Of a DNA stretch of 64,000 bases, positions 1 to 11,000 are shown one piece after another. Source of the stretch: Paragorgia papillata (taxonomy: Eukaryota; Cnidaria; Anthozoa; Scleralcyonacea; Coralliidae); NCBI GenBank assembly GCA_035771165.1, contig JAWNZC010000238.1, forward strand, positions 2,593,001 to 2,657,000, in the 5' to 3' direction. The translations under genes were made by a program, and so were the position numbers. Position 1 is the first letter of the stretch, and each line of letters begins with the position of its first letter. The notes beneath the pieces were generated by a model. That model saw nothing but the letters and a program-made list of their open reading frames with translations, did not search any database and was not told where the DNA came from.

Positions 1-86
1 CCCTGTTCAACCCTGGAATGGGTTAATCACTTGTTAACCTCTTGCTAATCCTTTCAAACTTGGCTTTCTGAGACTTCTCCCCTTGG

Positions 87-120
<34 letters not shown>

Positions 121-548
121 AGATACAGTTGTTCGACAACAACAATGCGTATGAAAGTACCGATCTCTATATAAACTGGATAGGGCCATTCCCTATGGCG
201 AGCAGTCAAACATTTCGTGGTAGTCGCCGCCATCTTACGTAGTGGAACATATGACGCATTGCGGCCTTAGAACTTGTTCCCAATCCAGAAGTTGACTGAC
301 ATAAGCAATCTTGACGTCAGCAGGGTCAGATTATCCGGGGGGAGGAATATTAAGTACTCTGTTCCGGGGGAGTCGGAAAGCCGGAAAGCAAACAACAGAT
401 GCCGGTTCGTTTAGTTTTCACTGTTTAACAACAAATACAGTCAAAAGATGGCAAGTACACAACACGAGATATTGTTAAGGAATTAAGATTACTATAAAAG
501 GTACAATTTAAGACTTGGAATTGAATTCTTCGTAGATTTTATAGTCTA

Positions 549-1566
549 CCGGGTGGCGCAAAAAAATGTTCCCCCTCTTTGACACATTGTAATTAAAAAA
601 CTGAAAAAGCTATCTTATACAAATAAAATTTATTGAACGTAGTTATGTCTAACTTAAATTTTGATGTATGCCTTGCACATTTCTATAAAATATTAGCCGA
701 GATATAGGCGTTTACACTCAATGTAGCGTTTTTGGAAGAAGCGACAAATGGCAAAAATGGTCTATTAATTTGCATTATGGTAATAAAATGGTAGAAACAC
801 GCAAAAGTAAGAACAAATATTTGTCAGCGTCGTCCGATAAATTCTCATTCATTAGGAAATGCATGCCCATCAACCTCAATACAACGTCTTGCGCGGGAAA
901 GCATGCAGTCGAACGCATTTTCGATCATTTCCTGCTCCAAGTTGTTACACGCCATAATAATCGCTTCTCGAAGCTCTCTCAAATTGCTTGGCTGTTGCTG
1001 AGTAGGCACGTTCCAAATTTGATCTTTTAAATATCCCCAAAGAAATAAATCACACACGGTCAAGTCAGGGGAGCGTGGAGGCCAGGGCCAATCGCCGCGT
1101 TTACTCATGAGCCGATCTGGAAATTGGCCACGGAGATAGCGTATGGTTGCATTGCTCGTGTGAGAAGGAGCTCCATCTTGTTGCCAATTTATTCGAACGA
1201 TGAGCAGTATTATTGGTATCTTTAAAAGATACTTCTAATGCATTATTCTTCTAATCTTTAAACATGTAAACACCGCACATCTGAAAATTCCCACTTTACT
1301 TTAGATTGTTTGTCAACACCTATCGTGCAATTTGCAAACAACCTCGTTGAGTCGCCATTTTTGCCATTTGTCTCTTCTTCCAAAAATGCAACCTTGAGTT
1401 TAAACGCCTATATCTCGGCTAATATTTTATAGAAATGTGCAAGGCATACATCAAAATTTAAGTTATACATAACTACGTTCAATAAATTTTATTTGTATAA
1501 GATAGCTTTTTCAGTTTTTTAATTACAATGAGTCAAAGAGGGGGAACCTTTTTTTGCGCCACCCGG
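549..1566. mobile_element. Tc1/mariner-like element with long terminal inverted repeats
   Basis: The ends CCGGGTGGCGC and GCGCCACCCGG are each flanked by TA, the target duplication of the Tc1/mariner superfamily. The inverted repeats extend about 190 bp inward (gene-distal arms near 549-735 and 1380-1566) with few mismatches, so it is fairly recent. About 1018 bp, with a truncated transposase inside. It lies left of the last visible NMD3 exon, probably in an NMD3 intron. Confidence 0.8.
845..1240 (-). pseudogene. truncated Tc1/mariner-type transposase relic
   Basis: The minus-strand frame contains NWQQDGAPSHT (the second catalytic Asp of the DDE/D domain) and, about 35 residues on, WPPRSPDLTVCDLFLWGYLK (third catalytic position and the typical FLW block), then stops at 845. 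The N-terminal DNA-binding part and first catalytic Asp are missing, so it cannot act alone. It lies inside the inverted repeats at 549-1566. Confidence 0.75.
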
Positions 1567-2098
1567 TATTTTTTCAGTTTCTACTATCATGAAGTTTCTT
1601 CGTTGTCGGCACTGAAGAAAAACAACGAAATTTAAAAGTTTTACAGCTCAGTAATAGAAACAAATGCAAGAAATTAGCGTCTTAAACCTTATTAAGTACT
1701 TCTTGTGTCATTACATTCGTTTAAATTTTCTTAAAATAACTCTTTTTGTCTGTTTTCAATCAATGAACTTCAGTGGCAGCCATCTTAGACAGTGGTCACG
1801 TCATCATACAACTGGCACGCAAAATCCGGCCTCATGCCCCATCCAGTTTTATTGAGATCAGTGCATGAAAGGGTTAATCCATTGTCACCCAGGATATCTG
1901 AAGGTTCTCCTTTTGACGAGTAAAATCGTCTGGCAATAGACAGAGTAAAACAATAAAAAGTCTTTTTGGCCACCTCAGGCAGGAATAGGTTAAACAAATA
2001 TAGATAACAAGTCATTAAGCCATTCCTGCTTGAGCAAACCATTGTGTACTCTCACAACAAGTTATAATTCTACATTAATCAAATCAAACTCATGGCAC

Positions 2099-5000
2099 CT
2101 GTGGTGCAGCAGAAGCGTCTTTTGAGGGCTCTACTGGCTCTGACTGAAGCACCATAAATTCCGTCAACTGCTTGTAGCTCAATAAACTATTGAATGTTGT
2201 CCTCCAATAGACATTGCATGATATTTCAGCAGCTGAAAAAAAAATACAATACAGTAAAAACCCGCTAACAAGAACCTACCACTATTAAGAACCTCAGGCT
2301 GAAATTAAGAATTTATTTATATAAGAATATAAGAACCTATCCCAGACTGATTTGGTAAAATGTAGGTTCTTGTTAGCGGGTTTTTACTGTATTTACTGTA
2401 AGTTGTTTTTCAACAAGTAAAACTCAAATAAAACAAAGCACTCTAAGAGAGTCCAGTGCAAAACATACTTTTTAACGTTGCTGGGTCAAGGACTCGTAAG
2501 CCTGTGGTAACACGAATGCAGATTACAAACTGCCTACAAAATAGCAATTCGAAAATAACAATTATTTTAATCTACATGTAGCAACCTCGTTGTTGTAGAT
2601 TCCCAGCGTAACAATCATGTAACATAATGATTCTTTAGTTGATTAAAATAGGGTAATTTAAGATCATGACATCATTGTATTTATATTGATGCCAATCTCG
2701 TTCCCAGAGCCCACGTTCCCCACCCGGGAAACGAGACTCTGGGATAATCCGTTTCAAATCACAGGATTCTTGTTATTCCGGTTGAGGTACGCATGCGTAA
2801 ATATCCCAGCGAAATCTGGATAGTATGTTCTCCTTGTTTGACTTTTCCCTAAACAAGTCAATGGGGTTGCTGGCGAAGCTCGAATTACAGCATCTACGCA
2901 CATACGGCGAAGATATCGATCGCGGCAACGTCTTCACTGGAGTCTTGTCGTCCGACATCTTTGTTATTTTGGTTTTATTAATTCTACTTCCGGTCACTTC
3001 AGACCAACTCATGCTCACTATTCAGCCAATAACGTAACGATTTGAAACGGATTACCCCAGAGTCTCTCGTTTCCCGGGTGGGGAACGTGGGCTCGGGGAA
3101 CGTGGGCTCGGGGAACGTGGGCTCTGGAACGAGATTGTATTGACGCATTGTTGTTCACACAATGGACATTGTCATCGTGTAATAAGAACCGAAGAATATG
3201 TAGCATATAGTCAGTCGCATGTTGAAAGTAATGATTGTATGAGCTCAAGTGTAAAATCAATCGAAATGAAATAAATGTATAAAATCAATACAGTCACTTG
3301 AGTGTTGAACCGGTGCAGTGGAGAACGAAAGGAAGGTTCCGCAACACTCGTTCCCAGGGCCTTTTTGAAATTGGGAGGGCGGGAAAAGCATAAAGATCAT
3401 ATAAATACTAGAGGGGGCATTGGCGGGAAAATTTGGTAACCACATGGCAGCCTCCATTACCTGTGATATTTCAGTCAATTGGTTGGCAAATGTACTGGAC
3501 CCAGTCCTTTGCCAACCAACGCGCCTAATGCTTGCCTCCAAAAAAATCCAAGGTGGCGGCGTTCAATTGGTTACCCGCGGTTGACTGAAATTAAGATAGG
3601 ATGCCCCTCTAGTATTTATATGATCTCTATGGGGAAAAGGCCCTGGCATCGGCTGGTCACATGAGCCAGAAATACTGGGTGTAATAAATTAGCAATTTAA
3701 TTTAGTTGCAAAATCATTCGGAGTAATAGCGGTCCAGTAGGAGAAGTTCATTGTAATGACGGTCTCATTGGTCCCGTTGGCGGTTCCGTTGAAGCTATTT
3801 GACTATAACTGGCACAAAACTATGCATAATTACTTTTCCTGAGGAAGGTCTAAGAAAAGCAATCAACCAATAAAAATACAGAGTCCACCTGCCGATGCCA
3901 GGAACTTTTCGTTATGAGTGATATGTATCGTAATCCAGTTCCAGACCCTGCGCACGTTGCAAGTTTGGTATAAAGTAATGTTCAAATGTTCGGTGGACAT
4001 TCGTCAAGCATGAATACTCAGAAAGCGTTTCTGAATCAAAATAAGGATCAAATCTGCAACCTTCTAATTGTCAATTGAACACTGGTATACTGTAGTCAAC
4101 AAATATATAAACATAGGTACGCACTGCGTACATGCGTCTACAGGTTTAAAGGGCTGCGTGTTACACGGTGCAATTTTTTTCGTGAAACTGCAATGGTTTG
4201 TGAACCAAAAGAAGCGAGACAAGTTTCAGGAGGGGTGTTACACGGTGCAGATGTGTACGGTTCGTGAAATTTGACACGCAATGGTGTGCAGTGTATGAGG
4301 CTGACATAATGTTAATTATGCTTCTCGGCTATCGCGCAAAACCCGTAAGGCCCTGAGAACGAGTTCACTGGTCGCTTGTCATATAACGCGTCTGGGCGAC
4401 CTGTGGCTTGACGAAACATAGTCAGGAATAGAAACATCCAACCTACTTACATATAGCGCTCATGGTTGCGTAAACGCAACTCCTGTAGACGCAAAAAATA
4501 ATACTGTATTCCACTAACCCAATGTTTCCTAGAGATCGAGCAAGTTTTAGAGGAAGGCAAATTACATCATCCTAAAATACAAGATAGAGAGATAACAAAT
4601 TAATTATAGTGAACAATTAATATAAGGTACAGAAATATGTAGACGGCATCAAAACTGATATTTTTATCAACGAACGAACGAACGAACGAACGAACGAACG
4701 AACGAACGAACGAACGAACGAACGAACGAACGAACGAACGAACGAACGAACGAACGAACGAACGAACGAACGAACGAACGAACGAACGAACGAACGAACG
4801 AACGAACGAACGAACGGACGGAACGAAACGAAGCGAAGCGAAACGAAACGAAACGAAACGAAACGAAACAAAACAAACAACATATGAATGGACGAACAGA
4901 CAGATGGATGGCTAATTGTGATGTGATTTGATGTCATGTCATGTGATGTCATGGAATCTCATGTAATTGGATGTGATCTCATGTAATGTGATGTCATGGG

Positions 5001-8000
5001 ATGAAATAAAATGGGATATGGGACTGGATAGGGGTGTATATATTACTACAATCGAAATATAGTAAGGTTAGAAACACTCTTTACGTTTCTCTCTGACGAA
5101 GGGCCTTCGCTCGAAACGTTAGACTCCTACGTTCTCTGTTTCGGCAGTATATCTAACCTTACTATATTTCGATTGTTGTTTCAACACTGTCTACGCAGCA
5201 CGCTACTTTTATTTATATATTACTACACTACCAGTACCTTACAAACTGGAATCAATTCAACAGAATGTGTGTTGGAGTAGTTATAACTGCTGTTGTGGAC
5301 ATCATGAGATATTAACCTTTGAGATAGCTTACTCCTAAACATTAAAAAAAACAGGCTACAGCTGGTTGACACGTAACAGTTCACACTGACAAACCTGTGG
5401 CCTGAAAGTAAACAAGCAAAGCACAATAGCCCACAGTAAGGAAAATCTATTACTTATCCAACCATTATAAATGAATAACAGGTGTTGTAAATTGGATACA
5501 AGTTCGTCCTGATTTACATAAACTTTACAATCGATTTTCCCATCTTAATCAGCTTATACCTTAAAGATTGTCGATAAAGCTGAACAATTAGATGTGTAAA
5601 TTGGCTAAGTTGTATACATATGTGTATATTTTATTGAAAGACGTTTTTGTATTATACAACACAGATAAAATAGTGTCATAAAGATCTGTTGTATGATGAA
5701 AAAACCTCCTGTCCATAACTTGTTGATATAAAAACAATACAGCTATGTATATATATATATATATATCTTGAATGTTCAGAATTTATTTCAACGAGTATAT
5801 ATATATATATTACATACAGTACCTGCAAGGCACTACTGACTGTAGGAATCCAACAAACTTTTTGGCATCTTGTGGAGTGGCAAAAAAGAAATCTAATCCC
5901 TCTGTCACAAAAAAAACACACAACACAATAAAATCAGTATTCTTACCCCAGGTTTTGTATACCAGACTGTGCAAACCTACTGTAGATAAGTAATATTGGG
6001 CATTTCACTCGATTACATAGCATGTTCTAGGGATTTTAGATGAAGGAAAATTCGAGTGTAGAATATATACATTTTAAGACCAGACCGGGACCAGTTGCGA
6101 AAAATGCAACTACACAGGCCTTCCGGCAGGAATTGAACCCATCAAGCTCTCGGTAACGCCCTCCGTGGCTCAGTGGTCAGAGCATTGCACTAGAATCGCA
6201 AGGTCGTGGGTTCAATTCCTGCCGGAAGGCCTGTGTAGTTGCATTTTTCGCAACTGGTCCCGGTCTGGTCTTAAAATGTATATATTCTATACTGTAGATA
6301 AGGCTGTTCAATTGTTACATGACAGATTACTGTACTATCATGATAACTGTTATTTTGTACAAACCTGATTGTTGTTTTATTCGAAGAGTGTTATGATGTG
6401 CTTGATGCTTTATTATGAGTTGTTCCAAGTAAAAAAATGTCTTCTTGTGACTTGTCTAAACAAAATACAACACCAGGTTGAGAATCTTGCCAAGAGCTTG
6501 TCTAATATCTTGCCAAAGACCCTGGCAAGTTTTTCCAAAATCTTGGCAGAATCTTGCAGGATCTTGCAAGATTTTAACAAGATCTCCAACCTGGGCAGAG
6601 AGTTACAAACAAAGGCATTTTAAGCAGGAGGTTGTAAGTGGGAGGATTATATGTAGGAATTTAAAAATGGGGGGTTATAAGAGGGTAGTTATACACACAT
6701 GTAAAAGGGAGGTCTTGGTAAGAGGGAGTTACAATTACACCCTCAAAAATAATTCTCCAATGGACCTTTTCACCTATATCGGCACCATCTTGAATTCGCA
6801 ATACATTGTGGTCTATCCAGGGTAACAAGCTCAAAATGGTGATTGCGTAGTGTTGAGACACAATGAGGTATTTTTTTCTTTATAAATACTTTCGTGGCAA
6901 CAATATCTAAGGAACTTTAAGATCCACGACGCGGCAAGCTCGACGACGCGCCTTAAAAACAAAATAATTCTTAGTGAAAACAAAGTGAATGAATAATTTG
7001 TAATTCCAAGAGTAAATATCAATACCGTCCTCTTCTGTAAACAACGCCACTCTCAGCATTTTTACGTCTTCAGAACGACGCGAATGGAGTGAGCGAACAC
7101 CATACCGTCTGATAATCAGGCTAGCACTACAGCCGTTTTAGCAAGAACTGGGGCGTCTTGAAAGTCATTAAACAAGCTTAAACATGAAATACGGCAGTTA
7201 ATTTACCGTGTCTTCTTTTAAATGCATTGCTTTTTAACGTTTTCAAGGCCGCGTTAAAGTCCCTAATATAATCGTTGTGATATTGCTAAAAGCAACAATT
7301 CTCCTTACTTTCACTAATATTACAACGTTCATATTTAGACATTGTTGCCACGAACGTATTTCTAAAGATAAATTTACCTCATTGTGTCTCCACACTAAGC
7401 AATCACCCTTTTAATTGAGCTTGTTACCATATACCACAATGCATTGCGAATTCAAGATGGGCACTCCAAACACTCAAAAACATAAAAACCTTGGGGCTAC
7501 GCCATCGGTTTTCATTTGTTTTCTCGTGTTTGGAACCCCTGATGAAACACTCAAACTCGTGTTTGATCTATTACGTCAAAAAAGACTGACCTTTTGACGG
7601 ACTTGAACTACAGCTTTCCAATAATCTTTTGCTTCGCGTCGATGGCAATCTCCACACATTTGACCTTGCACTACAAACTCCACAACAAATACTTGTTGTA
7701 GAATTGTTGCGCCCATCACCTATTGTCATGGTAGCATCAGAATATTACAGGAAAGATTGAAAAAACTGAACCAATTCTGACAACATTATACAATTAATGT
7801 ATACGATCCAATATAACTCTACCTAACTGTACATTACTGTACTCTGTGCTGTGCTATATATACAATACTATACTATACTATACTATACTATACCATACCA
7901 TGCCATGCCATGCCATGCCATGCCATGCCATGCCATGCCATGCCATGCCATGCCATGCCATGCCATGCCATGCCATGCCATGCCATGCCATACCATACCA

Positions 8001-11000
8001 TACCATACCATACTATACTATACTATACTATACTTTATAAAATAGGTTGCGTCTTACGCATGCTGTGATTGGTCAATTACCGTGTTTATATCAGGCTATG
8101 TAAACAGGATTGTGATGTCACGGCACATTTTTTAGCCTTATTTCATAAAAGAAATAGAAAATGGATGCCCTGTGTTTATATAACCTGATGCAAACACTCG
8201 AGTGAGTTGGGAGAATTCGAAAGTACTTATGTAAACCCTCGCCTACGGCTCAGGTTCACATAAACTTTCGAATTCTCCCAACTCACTCTCGTGTTTGCAT
8301 CAGGCTATATAAACACGGGCGGCCATTTTCTATTTCTTAACTACTACAATAACTGTATTATTTATACATTATTTTATTTATTAATTTATTTAAAAATCTT
8401 TATACACGGTAACCACATCAATCCGTCTATAAGGATTGTTTTTCATGGGGACAGTACTGCACTGCACTACACTGCACTGCACTGCACTGCACTGCACTAC
8501 ACTACACTGCACTGCACTGTACTGCACTACACTGCACTGCACTGCACTACACTGCACTGCACTGCACTGCACTGCACTACACTACACTACACTGCACTGC
8601 ACTACACTGCACTACACTGCACTGCACTGCACTGCACTGCACTGCACTGCACTGCACTGCACTGCACTGCACTGCTCTACACTACACTACACTACACTAC
8701 ACTGCACTACACTACACTGTACTGTACTGCACTGCACTGCACTTACAATAAAGAATGAAAATCAAACCTCTTTTTGGATAGTTAGTTTAACTTTGATTCG
8801 TTTGGAGTGAGGTTCAGTCCAAATAAACCCAGCATCAATCAACCGCACCTAAAAACCAAAAAATATGTTTAAATGTCATCACACCACAATTAAATTATAC
8901 TGTTATACTTTATATATTTTACATTATTTCATCTTTTTAAATTTTAATCAACCTAGTCAGCCTTTATGGGGTCCTTTTTGAATACCCACCCACTCTGAAA
9001 CCACATTTGAAAGCCGAAATACAAACTAGAACACCATACAATATAATCTTGAAAAATATACAAAAAATGTTAAAAACGTAGATGTGCTTCTAAAACTCAT
9101 TAATAATTCATGACGAAAACACAAAGAAACTCCATGTTTAATGAGGGTCTATATATGTGATATAGATTCCTCTTGATTTACATAAACTTTAGCTTTGATT
9201 TTCTCGACGTAGACAACGTTTTTTTAGAAAAATTACTACGCCAATGAACTTACCAAATAGATCGTTCTAGAAGTAATTTACAGAATTCGCTGTGATCCGT
9301 GGTCTGAACTGTGTCGTATGGCGACTGCCTAGAGCGCCTTTGATATGCCTCGACACGGCAACGTTGATCTGCGTCCTTCGTAATTCAGCCACTGGCTGCA
9401 AGTAAGGATGATTAGCCTCCAGTCCTTTATCCTTTAAGAAATTGGCCACATGCTTTCCAACAATGATAAAGCTCTTTTCCAAGCTCTGCTTAGAAATTGA
9501 TTGCATAGTTGCAGCAAATATTGTATTATATAGACACGGTATTCAAGGTTTAGAAGGAAACAATTTGTTACTGAATTTAGGCATGGGAATGTTCCACTTG
9601 GAAGATGTGAATTGAAAGAAAAACATTACGTGATCGCTTTAAATTTGATTTGCGGTTATGAAAGCGATAAAAAAATTTGAATTGATAAGAAAATGTTCTA
9701 GATAAATTGGTGAAGAAAAATTTCGAGTGTAGAATATATATATATATACATTTTAAGACCAAACAATATATTCTACACTCGAAATTTTTCTTCACCAATT
9801 TATCTAGAACATCCAGTTTAATCGACTGAAATGCCAAATGTTACTTGTAATATACCCAATTCTACTCTCGGCATTACCACATTATATCTGATTATATATA
9901 CACAACTTGTGGCCAAGCTCCTGGCAACGGCTTCCGTAGCTCAGTGGTCAGAGCACTGCACTAGCATCGCATGGTCGTGGTTTCAATTTCTACCGGAAGG
10001 CCTTGATGTTGCACTTTTCTTAACTGGTCCCGGTTTGGTCTTATAATGTATAATATTCTATCTAGAACACCCAGTTTAATCGAGTGAAACATTTTAAAGT
10101 CTAGATTGGAGCATTTTTTAAAAGGTCCTGACCTTTGATAAACCTTTTAACTTCTTTAAGCATAATGCTAAAAGTTCTCTTGACTCCAAAGTACAGGACA
10201 CCCAAGTATTGGGAGGTTGAAGGTATCTAAATTGACAAAAAATATCCAAAATCAACCCAGTGAACTCTGTATATATAATACTGGAGTGATACGAGACTGC
10301 TAACTTTGTTGTGTGCATGAAAGATCCTACACTTTTTGAGATCATATGTACATTATGATCATGCAACACTTTTATGTGCACAAATTCAGTATTTATCAAG
10401 ACTTCCTGTTTGAAGTTTTAATATGTGAAAGCATGTGTAATTTTCGTAAGGGAAAAGTCAGTCTTTTTCTGCAAAGACTGCAAAGAATGAATGCAGTATT
10501 TCTAATGATCACATATGCGAATATTTCACATGTGATCACATGTTCCAAAATTACATGTAAATATTTCACATGTGATCACATGTTCCAAAATCACATGTGA
10601 TTGCATGTTCCATGATCACATGTTCCAAAATCACATGTAAATATCCACATGTGATCACATGTGGAATGTCGACATGCATTCATGTAGAAAACAAAACAAA
10701 AACAAAACAACTGCATATAGTTACAGTCAAACTGGGTGTTCTCTTGCGAGCTACATTGCAATACAGTCATTGGCACCTAAGCATGTACACCACCCATCAA
10801 AACATGTTTTATGTCAACGTCAAAGTTAAATGTTTACCTTGCAAATGTATTAGGTTTTCATTTGATACATTCGAACGAATGCATTATTGTCACATGAATG
10901 TGCCCTTAGCCAATCACATCTTGCCAATCCCACGGTGTTGATTTCAAAACAGTTAACTTTGGCTTAAATTTAGAACATGTTTTGACGGGCGGTGTACACG

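Noticed and set aside
4617..4952. SFVR-repeat ORFs
   Set aside because: Product of the CGAA tetranucleotide in an NMD3 intron.
5080..5135. Hammerhead ribozyme core (CTGACGA...GAAAC)
   Set aside because: Stem I cannot be formed with the flanks and the base next to the core pairs poorly in stem II; an ACGTTTC/GAAACGT hairpin explains the conservation better.
6155..6229. Possible functional tRNA gene
   Set aside because: Imperfect anticodon stem, a SINE tail and a decayed second copy at 9928 show it is a tRNA-derived SINE.
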